Assembly: GCF_014863605.1 (NCBI RefSeq)
Contig: NZ_CP062252.1
Location: 2,985,001 to 3,049,000 of the forward strand
Source of the DNA: Pseudomonas allokribbensis
Lineage (GTDB): Bacteria; Pseudomonadota; Gammaproteobacteria; Pseudomonadales; Pseudomonadaceae
Direction of reading: 5' to 3'
Length of the DNA: 64,000 nucleotides
Shown: one piece after another, positions 8,270 through 17,145 of the stretch
Position numbering within the stretch: the stretch's first letter is position 1
Layout of the letters: each line of letters begins with the position of its first letter
Program-made: the position numbers and the translations under genes
Notes under the pieces: generated by a model
Told to the model about the DNA's origin: nothing
Databases searched by the model: none
Seen by the model: the letters and a program-made list of their open reading frames with translations, nothing else

Positions 8270-8941
8270 ATGCGCGAACAGGATTACGCAGTTCACAACA
8301 GCGTGCAGGCTGAGCAGCTAGAGGTTAGCCGCGTCCTGCGCAACACTTATGGCCTACTGGCGCTGACCCTTGCATTCAGCGGCGTGATGGCTTTCGTAGC
8401 TCAGCAGATGCGTGTTGGCTACCCGAACATTTTCGTGGTGCTGATCGGCTTCTACGGGCTGTTTTTCCTCACCAACAAACTCCGTGATTCGGCCTGGGGC
8501 CTGGTGTCCGCGTTTGCCCTGACCGGTTTCATGGGTTTCCTGCTCGGCCCGATCCTCAACCGTTACCTGGGCATGCAGGGCGGCGCTGAAGTGGTCAGCT
8601 CGGCGTTCGCGATGACTGCACTGGTGTTCGGTGGTCTGTCGGCCTACGTGCTGATCACCCGCAAGGACATGAGCTTCCTCGGTGGTTTCATCACCGCCGG
8701 TTTCTTCGTGCTGCTGGGTGCCACTCTGGCGGGCATGTTCTTCCAGATCAGTGGCCTGCAACTGGCGATCAGCGCAGGTTTCGTGCTGTTCTCGTCGGTC
8801 TGCATCCTGTTCCAGACCAGCGCCATCATCCACGGCGGCGAGCGCAACTACATCATGGCGACCATCAGCCTGTATGTATCGATCTACAACCTGTTCATCA
8901 GCCTGTTGCAGATCTTCGGCATCATGAGCCGCGACGACTGA
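8270..8941 (+). CDS. yccA: Bax inhibitor-1/YccA family membrane protein
   Basis: This 223-residue protein has seven hydrophobic segments and the order typical of the TMBIM/BI-1 family: a short hydrophilic N-terminus, then VLRNTYGLLALTLAFSGVMA, and a charged-residue-bearing last helix region (YVSIYNLFISLLQIFGIMS). In E. coli YccA is a substrate and modulator of the FtsH membrane protease; related proteins act as pH-sensitive calcium leaks. ATG at 8270 has AGGAG 7 bases upstream. It is a single-gene transcript, ended by a strong hairpin. Confidence 0.92.
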   Translation: MREQDYAVHNSVQAEQLEVSRVLRNTYGLLALTLAFSGVMAFVAQQMRVGYPNIFVVLIGFYGLFFLTNKLRDSAWGLVSAFALTGFMGFLLGPILNRYLGMQGGAEVVSSAFAMTALVFGGLSAYVLITRKDMSFLGGFITAGFFVLLGATLAGMFFQISGLQLAISAGFVLFSSVCILFQTSAIIHGGERNYIMATISLYVSIYNLFISLLQIFGIMSRDD

Positions 8942-8961
8942 TTGGTTGAATCGGCGTTAAC

Positions 8962-8987
8962 AAAAAACCCGCGAAAGCGGGTTTTTT
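8962..8987. terminator. Bidirectional terminator between yccA and lipoprotein gene
   Basis: AAAAAACCCGC-gaaa-GCGGGTTTTTT is a perfect stem with a GAAA loop and A/T tracts on both sides, so it can stop both converging transcripts. Confidence 0.9.
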
Positions 8988-9013
8988 GTTGCCTGCGAAA
9001 AGGGAGCAGACGA

Positions 9014-9340
9014 TCAATTGATCTCGATGCTGCCATCGGCCTGTTGCTTGTAGATCGTGTAGGGCAACAGCAATGTATCGAGCACTCCCGACACGGCCGC
9101 ATCGACCAGCAGACCCGGTGTCGCGTTCTTGTAGTCGAACGCATCGACGTCATCCGGCTTTTCGGCGTGCAGCATGCAGAAGTCGTACGTCACGCCACTG
9201 TAGATGCGCGGTACGGCGCCGCAGTAAGATTTTTTAGCCTTCAACTGGTCGGTAGAAAACTTGTCACTGAACGCCACGGTCTGCACCGTCCCGCACCCAG
9301 CCAACATCAACGCCGCCAGCATCATTGCCTGAATTTTCAT
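9014..9340 (-). CDS. YceK/YidQ-type outer lipoprotein
   Basis: This 108-residue lipoprotein has signal peptide MKIQAMMLAALMLAGC with lipobox LAGC, so it is lipidated at Cys16. The mature part contains CGAVPRIYSGVTYDFCML and ends with a predicted beta-rich YTIYKQQADGSIEIN, as in the DUF1375 (YceK/YidQ) family. ATG at 9340 is chosen because AGGA lies 8 bases upstream and the signal peptide starts there. Family function is unknown. It converges on yccA through the shared terminator. Confidence 0.75.
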   Translation of the reverse strand: MKIQAMMLAALMLAGCGTVQTVAFSDKFSTDQLKAKKSYCGAVPRIYSGVTYDFCMLHAEKPDDVDAFDYKNATPGLLVDAAVSGVLDTLLLPYTIYKQQADGSIEIN

Positions 9341-9380
9341 GCCGCCAATCCTTCGCCGGAAAAAACTCAATCTACGCCGC

Positions 9381-9818
9381 TCACGCCATGGGAGGCAATC
9401 GACGTTTCACCGGGGTCTTCTTGACGATCGCGGTATTGGTTTCCGCCAGTGTGTTCAGCCGGTCGAGCAGGGTGTCGAGTTGCTCCATCGAACGCACATG
9501 CAGACGGGCGATAAAACAGTCCTCGCCGGTGACCTTGTCGCACTCGGTGAACTCGGGAATCGACAGGATCTGCCGTTCCACTTCCTGCAACTGCCCCGGC
9601 AACGGCCGCACCCGGACAATGGCCTGCAACTGGTAGCCGAAGCACTTAGGATCGATCTCCACGGTGTAGCCCTTGAGCACGCCGCGCTCTTCAAGGCGCC
9701 GCAAGCGCTCGGCCACGCTCGGTGAAGACAAGCCGCTGATTTGCGCCAGCGCCTTGAGCGAACGCCGGGAGTCTTCCATCAAGGCCCCGATCAGGATCTG
9801 GTCGATATCGTCGGTCAT
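9381..9818 (-). CDS. Lrp/AsnC family transcriptional regulator
   Basis: This 145-residue protein has an N-terminal winged helix (DQILIGALMEDSRRSLKALA and SSPSVAERLRRLEERGVLKGY) followed by an AsnC-type ligand-binding domain (VRPLPGQLQEVERQI...ECDKVTGEDCFIARLHV). ATG at 9818 has GGGAG upstream; the much longer open frame upstream of it is noise. The gene is divergent from the DMT transporter gene 136 bases away, so control of that exporter by an amino-acid-sensing Lrp protein is a natural inference. Confidence 0.93.
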   Translation of the reverse strand: MTDDIDQILIGALMEDSRRSLKALAQISGLSSPSVAERLRRLEERGVLKGYTVEIDPKCFGYQLQAIVRVRPLPGQLQEVERQILSIPEFTECDKVTGEDCFIARLHVRSMEQLDTLLDRLNTLAETNTAIVKKTPVKRRLPPMA

Positions 9819-9954
9819 ACAAAAATCTCCCGCATTAGGCGAATGACGCAAACCACCCTTGATAAAAAAGGCAGAAATCGAGTTTAGCCTGCTTTTTGCG
9901 CTGGAGAAGCCCCGGTCTCGCTTGGCATACTTTTGCCACACATTAAGGAGATTG

Positions 9955-10851
9955 ATGATGGACAACCCAATCCGTCGCGGCTCATTTGAAATGACCGCTG
10001 CCATGCTGATATCCGGGACGATCGGCTGGTTCGTGCTGGTATCAGGCCAACCGGTGCTGGACGTGGTGTTCTGGCGCTGCGTATTCGGCGCCGGCACCTT
10101 GCTGCTGATCTGCGCCGCGTTCGGCTTCTTGCGTCCGGGGATTCTGACGCGCACCACGTTCCTGCTGGCGGTGCTCAGTGGCATGGCGATCGTCGGCAAC
10201 TGGGTGTTGCTGTTCGCCTCCTATTCCCGGGCGTCGATTGCCATCGGCACGGCGGTGTACAACGTACAGCCGTTCATGTTGGTGGGTTTGGCAGCGCTGT
10301 TTCTTGGCGAGAAGATCACCCTGCAAAAGCTGTTCTGGCTGGGAATTTCCTTCCTCGGCATGTTGGCGATTGTCAGTGCCCACGGCGAGCAAGGCGAGGG
10401 CGGCAATGACTACCTGATGGGGATCGCCCTGGCCCTTGGCGCGGCATTGTTGTACGCCATCGCCGCGTTGATCATCAAGCGCCTGACCGGCACGCCGCCA
10501 CACTTGATTGCGTTGATCCAGGTCTGCACCGGGGTGTTGATGCTCGCACCGTTTGCTCACTTCAGCGCGCTGCCGCAAGCGCCCAGTGCCTGGGCGAGTC
10601 TGGTCACGCTGGGCATCGTTCACACGGGTCTGATGTATGTGCTGCTGTATGGGGCGATCCAGAAACTGCCGACCGCACTGACCGGCGCCTTGTCTTTCAT
10701 CTACCCGATCGCGGCGATTTTCGTCGACTGGTTTGCCTTCGGCCATCAACTGCAAACCCTGCAATGGGTGGGCGTGGCGGCCATCCTGCTGGCCGCTGCC
10801 GGGATGCAACAGGGCTGGGGTTTCAAGTCGCGACGGTTGGCGGCGCAGTAA
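9955..10851 (+). CDS. EamA/DMT family exporter
   Basis: This 298-residue protein has ten hydrophobic helices arranged as two EamA repeats (repeat 1 from about residue 13, repeat 2 from about YLMGIALALGAALLYAIAALI). Members export amino acids or other metabolites. AAGGAG at 9945-9950 fixes the start at ATG 9955 or the adjacent ATG 9958. The gene lies head to head with an Lrp-type regulator, the usual arrangement of amino-acid exporters of this kind. The substrate is not readable. Confidence 0.9.
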   Translation: MMDNPIRRGSFEMTAAMLISGTIGWFVLVSGQPVLDVVFWRCVFGAGTLLLICAAFGFLRPGILTRTTFLLAVLSGMAIVGNWVLLFASYSRASIAIGTAVYNVQPFMLVGLAALFLGEKITLQKLFWLGISFLGMLAIVSAHGEQGEGGNDYLMGIALALGAALLYAIAALIIKRLTGTPPHLIALIQVCTGVLMLAPFAHFSALPQAPSAWASLVTLGIVHTGLMYVLLYGAIQKLPTALTGALSFIYPIAAIFVDWFAFGHQLQTLQWVGVAAILLAAAGMQQGWGFKSRRLAAQ

Positions 10852-10853
10852 CC

Positions 10854-11927
10854 TCAGATGTTCCAGCGCGGCGCGGTTTTCGCCAGGCGCTGGCGCATTT
10901 CGCCGATGTTGGACGCCAGTTGCCGGGTCAGCAAACGGTAACCGTCCAACGGGTTGTAGACCGGGGCGTCGAGGCTGGCGTCCGGTAATTCCACCGGGCG
11001 CCCGAGGCGCTGGGTTGCACCGGTTTTCAGGGCCCGGGCCATGCCGATCAGTTGCACGCGAATCTGCCGGTGCTCGGCCTTCAATGCCGATTGCAGATGC
11101 GCCATCGCTTCAGGATCGTTGGTGTCCGGCCGGGTATTGCCGAGGATTTCCAGGGTGCTGATGCACATGCGCAGGTTGCGCTGGATCGCATCCAGTTCGG
11201 TCATCGAGACCTTCACTTCCTTGGACACCGATGGCATCAGTGAGCGCAGTTGCACCATCACCGTGTTCAGCCGGCCCATCAGTTTCAAGTGTTCATCGGC
11301 CGAGACCGGTTCACCGCTGATGATCCGCCCGTACACCGTGGCGCAATCGCGCAATGCGTCGGCCAGGTTGTAGCGCCACGAGTACACCGCATACAGCGGC
11401 AGGGCGAAGGAAAAGGCCAGGGCCAGGGCGATACCGATCAGGATATCGACCCCGCGCCACAGCCCGTCGGTGATCGGGTTGTCGCCATGCCCGGCGACGA
11501 TGAACACGGTGATGGCCGATAGCAGGGCGGTGTAGCCGCCCTTGCCGATGGCGTGATACGAGAAGAATCCGCACACCACCGCCATCGCAAAATAGGTCAG
11601 CCACGGCAGACCGAGCCATGCCTGTTGCGCCACCAACAACAGGCCGACGCCGGCACCGATCAAGGTGCCGGTGGCGCGCTCGGCGGCTTTCTTGCCGATG
11701 TTGCCGTGGTGCTGCAAACCACCGATGACCACCAGCATGGTCACCGACGCCCACTCGCCGTGGGGCAGGTTGATGCCGGTGGTCAGCAGGATCGTCGCCA
11801 GTAACCCCAGCGCCACCCGCACCGCATGAATCAACCGCGCGTGTCGGTAGCGACGGTACGGGTCCAGCAGCGGCCGCAGTATCCGCCGCAACAGCGGCGG
11901 CCAGCGGTGGGGGCTGAAAGTGCTCAG
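10854..11927 (-). CDS. FUSC family membrane protein (YccS-like)
   Basis: This ~357-residue inner-membrane protein has six hydrophobic helices in the N-terminal half (RVALGLLATILLTTGINLP onward), including the motif ERATGTLIGAGVGLLL, then a cytoplasmic helical C-terminal half. Related proteins (AaeB, YccS) export aromatic acids. The start is odd: there is no ATG or GTG in frame. The stop codon of the upstream gene is part of TAAGGAGG, and 8 bases beyond the GGAGG lies an in-frame CTG (11927); the only other candidate, TTG at 11891, has no ribosome-binding site. The two genes are thus translationally coupled. Confidence 0.8.
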   Translation of the reverse strand: MSTFSPHRWPPLLRRILRPLLDPYRRYRHARLIHAVRVALGLLATILLTTGINLPHGEWASVTMLVVIGGLQHHGNIGKKAAERATGTLIGAGVGLLLVAQQAWLGLPWLTYFAMAVVCGFFSYHAIGKGGYTALLSAITVFIVAGHGDNPITDGLWRGVDILIGIALALAFSFALPLYAVYSWRYNLADALRDCATVYGRIISGEPVSADEHLKLMGRLNTVMVQLRSLMPSVSKEVKVSMTELDAIQRNLRMCISTLEILGNTRPDTNDPEAMAHLQSALKAEHRQIRVQLIGMARALKTGATQRLGRPVELPDASLDAPVYNPLDGYRLLTRQLASNIGEMRQRLAKTAPRWNI

Positions 11928-11940
11928 CGGTGATTCCTCC

Positions 11941-13566
11941 TTAAAAGATGTAATCGGTCGCGATGAAGTTTGAATCCCGTCCGCGAATGATTTCGCTGAT
12001 CAGATCCTTGTTGGGTTCCTGGAACTTGGTCGCCACCAGCGTACGGATCGAAAACACCCGCAGCGCATCGTGTACCGACAGCGTGCCTTCGGCGGAGTTC
12101 TTGCGCCCGTTGAACGGGTAGGTGTCCGGGCCGCGCTGGCATTGGGCGTTGAGGTTGATACGCCCGACCTGGTTGGCGAAGGTGTCCACCAAGCGGCCGA
12201 CGGCCACCGGGTTGGTGCCGAAGATGCTCAGTTGCTGGCCGAAATCCGATTCCAGTACGTAATCGATCACGGTATCGAGGTGACGGTACGGCACGATCGG
12301 CACCACCGGGCCGAACTGCTCTTCCTGATACACGCGCATCTGTGGCGTCACCGGGTACAGCACCGCCGGATAGAAGAACGACTCTCGCGACTCGCCGCCA
12401 TTCGGGTTGACCACTTGGGCGCCTTTGCTCTGCGCATCGGCCACCAGGCCGTGCAGGTAGTCGACCTTGCCCGACTCCGGCAGCGGCGTCAGCGAAACCC
12501 CGCTGTCCCACGGCATGCCCGGTTTGAGGCTGGCCAGTTTGGCGTTGAATTTCTCGATGAAGCTTTCAACCACGTCTTCATGCACAAACAGGATCTTCAG
12601 CGCGGTGCAGCGCTGGCCGTTGAACGACAGCGAACCGGTAACCGCTTCGCTGACCGCGTTATCCAGATCGACCTCGGGCAGGACGATGCCGGGGTTCTTC
12701 GCATCCAGCCCCAATGCGGCGCGCAAACGGTGTGGTTTCGGGTGCAGTTTCTTCAGGTCGCTGGCGGCCTTGTTGGTGCCGATGAAGGCGAAGATGTCGA
12801 TCTTGCCGCTGGCCATCAGCGCACTGACGGTCTCGCGGCCGCTGCCGTAGATGACGTTGATCACGCCGGTCGGGAAGCTGTCGCGGAAAGCTTCGAGCAA
12901 TGGACGGATCAGCAGCACCCCGAGCTTGGCCGGTTTGAACACCACGGTGTTGCCCATGATCAGCGCCGGAATCAGCGTGGTGAAGGTTTCGTTCAGCGGA
13001 TAGTTGTAAGGGCCCATGCACAGCGCCACACCGAGCGGTACGCGGCGGATCTGGCCCAGGGTGTCCTGTTCCAGCTCGAAACGGCTGGAGCGGCGGTCGA
13101 GTTCTTTCAGCGCATTGATGGTGTCGACGATGTAGTCGCAGGTGCGGTCGAACTCTTTTTCCGAGTCCTTCAGGTTCTTGCCGATTTCCCACATCAGCAG
13201 TTTCACCACGGCGTCGCGCTGTTGGCGCATGCGCCCAAGGAAGGCTTCGACGTGCTGGATGCGTTCGGCCACGCGCATGGTCGGCCACAGGCCCTGGCCC
13301 CGGTCGTAGGCGCGCACGGCGGCGTCGAGGGCGGTGAGGGCGGTCTCGGCGTCCAGCAGCGGCGTGCTGCCGAGGATCACTTGTTCGTCGCCGTTGTCAC
13401 CCTTGAGATAGACCGGGCTGCGCACGGTGGCGAGCGGGCCGTCCCAGCGGCGCAACTGGCCATCGACCAGGTATTCGCGTTGCTCGACCTGACCGTCGAG
13501 GCGGTATTTTTCCGGGATGTCGCTGACAGAAGGGAACAAGTTGCCAAGGATGTTTGCTGTGGTCAT
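11941..13566 (-). CDS. Aldehyde dehydrogenase, NADP-dependent GAPDH-like
   Basis: This 541-residue ALDH-superfamily enzyme has the Asn motif GPYNYPLNE (Asn188), cofactor-binding FKPAK (about 211-215) and the catalytic cysteine in FNGQRCTA (Cys320). It resembles the non-phosphorylating glyceraldehyde-3-phosphate dehydrogenase (GapN) branch, which would oxidise an aldehyde to the acid with NADP. An unusual point is that the usual E-L-G-G segment carrying the general-base glutamate reads A-A-L-G-L-D-A-K (283-290), with alanine where glutamate is expected. It forms a coupled pair with the FUSC gene downstream. The true substrate is not certain. Confidence 0.85.
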   Translation of the reverse strand: MTTANILGNLFPSVSDIPEKYRLDGQVEQREYLVDGQLRRWDGPLATVRSPVYLKGDNGDEQVILGSTPLLDAETALTALDAAVRAYDRGQGLWPTMRVAERIQHVEAFLGRMRQQRDAVVKLLMWEIGKNLKDSEKEFDRTCDYIVDTINALKELDRRSSRFELEQDTLGQIRRVPLGVALCMGPYNYPLNETFTTLIPALIMGNTVVFKPAKLGVLLIRPLLEAFRDSFPTGVINVIYGSGRETVSALMASGKIDIFAFIGTNKAASDLKKLHPKPHRLRAALGLDAKNPGIVLPEVDLDNAVSEAVTGSLSFNGQRCTALKILFVHEDVVESFIEKFNAKLASLKPGMPWDSGVSLTPLPESGKVDYLHGLVADAQSKGAQVVNPNGGESRESFFYPAVLYPVTPQMRVYQEEQFGPVVPIVPYRHLDTVIDYVLESDFGQQLSIFGTNPVAVGRLVDTFANQVGRINLNAQCQRGPDTYPFNGRKNSAEGTLSVHDALRVFSIRTLVATKFQEPNKDLISEIIRGRDSNFIATDYIF

Positions 13567-13641
13567 GTCGCTACCCTGCTTGCCAATTGAAAAAGTCTGT
13601 ACAGGTTATACGCCTGAATGCGCTGAAATTTAAACCCGCAA

Positions 13642-13659
13642 ATGTCACCCGAATGTCAC
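13642..13659. promoter_or_regulatory. Possible Pho-box-like repeat
   Basis: Two copies of ATGTCAC are separated by exactly 4 bases, the 7+4+7 spacing of PhoB boxes (consensus CTGTCAT). It lies between the divergent aldehyde dehydrogenase and cytochrome genes. The match is 5 of 7 per half and may be chance. Confidence 0.25.
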
Positions 13660-13833
13660 GCAAAGGCGCAGGGCAGAGGGCTCAACAAGATTCCCACCTT
13701 TTATTCGATCCCGAGTCGCATCCCGACTGTCCCCGTTTGCCCCCTTCACTGGCCCGCAATGCCCTCAACCCGCCGCCGTCGCTGCCTTAAGGTGTGATCA
13801 CAACAATAAGTGGCACCCCACGCGAGGATCGTT

Positions 13834-14187
13834 ATGCGGGCATCCCGAATCACGTTGCTGCTGATGCTGGTCACTGCGCTGGCCGGCTGCGGCGAAGACC
13901 CCAAACCCCCGGCCAGTACTCACAACGCCATGCCCAAAGACCCGGCGCTGGCGCAGATCTACGCCAACAGTTGCCAGCTCTGTCACGCCAATCCTGCCGC
14001 CAACGCGCCGCTGACCGGTGACCGCAAGGCCTGGGAACCGCGCATCCAGCAGGGCGCCGACACGCTGCTCGACCACGCCATCAATGGCTACAACGGCATG
14101 CCGCCAATGGGCCAGTGCGTGGAGTGCTCGGAAGAACAATTCCTTCAGTTGATCGGCTTCATGGCCGATCAGCCGCTCCCACAATAA
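13834..14187 (+). CDS. Periplasmic/lipid-anchored cytochrome c (c5-like)
   Basis: This 117-residue protein starts at ATG 13834 (GAGG 6 bases upstream) with a lipoprotein-type signal MRASRITLLLMLVTALAGCG. The haem site CQLCH is at residues 47-51, with NGMPPMG giving the likely Met ligand, and a further CVEC pair near the end, as in cytochrome c5 family members. It sits 10 bases before the lactone oxidase gene, so it is the probable electron acceptor for that flavoenzyme in the periplasm. Confidence 0.88.
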   Translation: MRASRITLLLMLVTALAGCGEDPKPPASTHNAMPKDPALAQIYANSCQLCHANPAANAPLTGDRKAWEPRIQQGADTLLDHAINGYNGMPPMGQCVECSEEQFLQLIGFMADQPLPQ

Positions 14188-14197
14188 GGATCCTGGC

Positions 14198-15592
14198 ATG
14201 CCGATAGATCTGACACGCCGGCAGTTATTGCAACGGGCAAGCATCGTCGGGGCGTTCAGCGCACTGGCCTCCAATCCGGCGCTGGGCCAGTTGATGCGCG
14301 CGCCGCGACTGATTCCCTGGCGCAACTGGTCGGGCGGGCAGAGTTGCCTGCCGGCGGCGCGGGTGGCGCCGAAGAATCTGGATGAACTGACGGCGGTGAT
14401 CCAGCAGGCACCGGGCAAGATTCGCCCGGTCGGCTCGGCGCATTCCTTCAGCGCGTTGGTGCCTACCGACGGCACGCTGTTGTCGCTGAGCTACTTCAAC
14501 GGTCTGCTCGATCACGACCCGAAAACCCTGCAAGCCGAATTTGCCGCCGGCACGCCGATGTCGCGCATGGGCACGCCGCTCAAAGACATCGGCCAAGCCC
14601 TGCAAAACATGGCCGACATCGACTATCAGACCCTCGCCGGGGCCATTTCCACCTCGACTCATGGCACCGGCAAAACCTTCCAGTCCTACTCGGCCCACGT
14701 CTGCGGGATGCAACTGGTGACCGCCAACGGCGAAGTGCTGGACTGCGACAGCCAGCGACATCCCGAAATATTCAATGCCGCCCGGGTATCCCTCGGCGCG
14801 CTGGGCGTAACCACCAAAATCCGCCTGCAAAACCGCCCGGCCTATCGCCTGCGCGAACGCCAGTGGATCGCCAAGACCGAAGAACTGCTGGAAGACATCG
14901 ACAAGAACACCCGCGAAAACCAGCACTGGGAAATGCTCGTCGTCACTCATTCCGACTACGCCTTGTCGATCGCCCTCAACGAAACCACCGACTCGCCCAC
15001 GCCGCCGATCCCGCCTGAAGAGGAGGGCGGCAACGAGTTCGTGACGCTGATCGAGAAGATCGACAAGTACGGCAGCGACTTCCCGAACCTGCGCAGTTCG
15101 CTGCTCAACAGCCTGCGGCATCTGGCGAGTTTCGATGACCGGGTTGGCGACTCGTTCGACATCTACGCCAACGTGCGCACGGTGCGTTTCAACGAAATGG
15201 AATATTCGGTGCCGGCCGAACATGGCCCGGCGTGCCTGCGCGAGATTCTCAAGCTGATCCGCGACAAGGACCTGCGCACCTGGTTTCCCATCGAGTACCG
15301 CTACGTGAAGGCCGACGACATTCCGCTGAGCATGTTCGAGGGCCGCGACAGCTGTTCGATCTCGGTCCACCAGCATTACCAGATGGACCATCACAACTTC
15401 TTCGCCGCCGTCGAGCCGATCTTCTGGAAGTACAACGGCCGCCCGCACTGGGGCAAGTTGCATACACTCAATGCCCGCACGTTGCAAACGCTCTATCCGC
15501 GCTGGCAGGAGTTTATTCAGGTGCGTCAGGCGCTGGACCCGAGTGGCAAGTTCCTCAATGCGCATCTGTCGTCAATTCTGGGGGTGAGCTGA
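14198..15592 (+). CDS. D-arabinono-1,4-lactone oxidase-like FAD enzyme
   Basis: This 464-residue VAO/PCMH flavoenzyme has an N-terminal twin-arginine signal (TRRQLLQRAS, then a hydrophobic stretch), FAD-binding motif RPVGSAHSF (about 76-84, with His82 in the place of the covalently flavinylated His of alditol oxidase), the TLAGAISTSTHGTG loop, and the C-terminal ALO domain ending with RPHWGKLHTL and LDPSGKFLNAHL. It probably oxidises a sugar lactone or polyol in the periplasm and passes electrons to the cytochrome c encoded just upstream. The stop overlaps the next start (TGATG). Confidence 0.9.
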   Translation: MPIDLTRRQLLQRASIVGAFSALASNPALGQLMRAPRLIPWRNWSGGQSCLPAARVAPKNLDELTAVIQQAPGKIRPVGSAHSFSALVPTDGTLLSLSYFNGLLDHDPKTLQAEFAAGTPMSRMGTPLKDIGQALQNMADIDYQTLAGAISTSTHGTGKTFQSYSAHVCGMQLVTANGEVLDCDSQRHPEIFNAARVSLGALGVTTKIRLQNRPAYRLRERQWIAKTEELLEDIDKNTRENQHWEMLVVTHSDYALSIALNETTDSPTPPIPPEEEGGNEFVTLIEKIDKYGSDFPNLRSSLLNSLRHLASFDDRVGDSFDIYANVRTVRFNEMEYSVPAEHGPACLREILKLIRDKDLRTWFPIEYRYVKADDIPLSMFEGRDSCSISVHQHYQMDHHNFFAAVEPIFWKYNGRPHWGKLHTLNARTLQTLYPRWQEFIQVRQALDPSGKFLNAHLSSILGVS

Positions 15593-16875
15593 TGGCGGTC
15601 AATCGACGTAATTTCGTGCTCGGCACCTTGGGTGTCGGTGCCTTGCTGGTGGGCGTTGGCGCATGGCTGCGGCCGGGGGATCGCGGCGGGCCCTACAGCG
15701 AATATTTCCGGGCGCTGAACAATGAGCTCAAGGCAAAAGGCCCGATGCGCCCGGTGTTGCTGATCGATCTGGATCGGCTGGATCACAACATCGATGTGGT
15801 GATGCGCTCGGTCAAACGCACCGGCAAACACCTGCGGTTGGTGGAGAAGTCGTTGCCGTCGCCGGGGCTGCTCAGCTACATCGCTCAAAGGGCAGGGACG
15901 CAGCGACTGATGTCGTTTCATCAGCCGTTTCTCAATCACGATGCACAGGTTTACCCGCAGTCCGACATTCTGCTCGGCAAGCCCTTGCCGGTGCGCTCGG
16001 CGGAGCTGTTCTACCAGACCCACAAAGGCCCGTTCGACCCGGCGAAGCAACTGCAATGGCTGATCGACAACCCCGAACGCCTGCAGCAATACCTCGCGCT
16101 GGCCCAGGGTTTGGGTACGCGGATGCGGATCAACATCGAGCTGGACGTCGGCCTGCACCGTGGCGGCGTCAGTGACATGAACGTGCTCGGGCAGATGCTC
16201 GCGCTGATCGCTGCCAACCCGCAGCATCTGGAGTTCGCCGGGTTCATGGGCTACGACCCGTTCGTGGGCATGGGCGTGCCGGGGATGCTCGGTTCGCCCG
16301 AAGAGCTGTTCGCCAAGGTGATGGTGATTTATCAGCGCTGCGTCGACTTTACCCGGCAGCAATATCTGGCGCTGTGGCATGACGGCTTGTGCCTGAACAC
16401 CGCCGGCAGTCCGAGTTACCGCATGCACGAAAACGAAAATCTCAGCAGCGAGGTGTCGGTGGGGACGGCGATGCTCAAGCCGACTCATTACGACTTACCG
16501 TCGTTGGTCGAACACGAGCCTGCCGCGTACATCGCCACACCGGTGTTGAAAAGCACGGGGGCGGTGAACATTCCGGCGCTGGACGACAAGTCGAAGCTTT
16601 TTTCGTGGTGGGACACCAACCAGCGCCAGACCTTCTTCATCTACGGCGGCAACTGGATGGCCGAGTTCGAATCGCCACCGGGGCTTCAAAGCAATGGTGT
16701 TTATGGGCGCAGTTCGAATCAGGAGATGGTCAATGGTTCGAATGCCGTGGGGCTGACGGTGGAGGATCAGGTGTTCCTGCGACCGACCCAGACTGAGGCG
16801 GTGTTGCTGCAGTTTGGTGATTTGCTGGCGGTGCGCGGCGGCAAGATTGTCGATACTTGGCCGGTGTATACCTGA
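15592..16875 (+). CDS. DSD1/alanine racemase-fold PLP enzyme, exported
   Basis: This 427-residue protein has an N-terminal export signal with twin arginines (NRRNFVLGTLGVGALLVG) and then a fold-type III PLP domain: PVLLIDLDRLDHNI, the presumed PLP lysine in RLVEKSLPS (Lys86), and NIELDVGLHRGG. Its relatives are D-threonine aldolase and D-serine dehydratase-like enzymes acting on amino acids. The ATG at 15592 overlaps the stop of the oxidase gene. A secreted PLP enzyme is unusual; the Tat signal would allow export after cofactor loading. The true reaction is unknown. Confidence 0.85.
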   Translation: MAVNRRNFVLGTLGVGALLVGVGAWLRPGDRGGPYSEYFRALNNELKAKGPMRPVLLIDLDRLDHNIDVVMRSVKRTGKHLRLVEKSLPSPGLLSYIAQRAGTQRLMSFHQPFLNHDAQVYPQSDILLGKPLPVRSAELFYQTHKGPFDPAKQLQWLIDNPERLQQYLALAQGLGTRMRINIELDVGLHRGGVSDMNVLGQMLALIAANPQHLEFAGFMGYDPFVGMGVPGMLGSPEELFAKVMVIYQRCVDFTRQQYLALWHDGLCLNTAGSPSYRMHENENLSSEVSVGTAMLKPTHYDLPSLVEHEPAAYIATPVLKSTGAVNIPALDDKSKLFSWWDTNQRQTFFIYGGNWMAEFESPPGLQSNGVYGRSSNQEMVNGSNAVGLTVEDQVFLRPTQTEAVLLQFGDLLAVRGGKIVDTWPVYT

Positions 16876-16878
16876 TGA

Positions 16879-17145
16879 CTAGTCGGGTTTGAATCCCGGC
16901 AGACCTTGGGATATGCGCCATTCTTTCAGGGTTCTTGTGATTCCCTGTGCAGAATCATCTGCACCGTCATCCGGGTAGAAAATCAGATCGGAGCCAGCAG
17001 GGTGCTCGCAGATCGTATTGAAGTGGTGCACGAGCGAGTTTTCGTTCTCTTCGCTTTCTTCGTTCCCCTGGATGCGTTGTAGCAAGCGGATGAACTCGTC
17101 TTCTGTGTAATCAGAAATGCTGGCTTTGATGAACGAGTCACTCAC
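16879..17145 (-). CDS. DNase bacteriocin immunity protein, copy 4
   Basis: This 88-residue acidic protein of the Im2/Im9 family has ISDYTEDEFIRLLQ (helix I), a variable helix II (about 29-46), and the conserved helix III segment HPAGSDLIFYP followed by GITRTLKEWR. In colicin Im proteins helix III gives conserved binding energy and helix II the specificity. The start overlaps the stop of copy 3 by ATGA. Its 3' end is nearly identical in DNA to that of copy 1 (RISQGLPGFK in both), a sign of duplication or exchange. It is the last gene of the bacteriocin transcript. Confidence 0.9.
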   Translation of the reverse strand: MSDSFIKASISDYTEDEFIRLLQRIQGNEESEENENSLVHHFNTICEHPAGSDLIFYPDDGADDSAQGITRTLKEWRISQGLPGFKPD

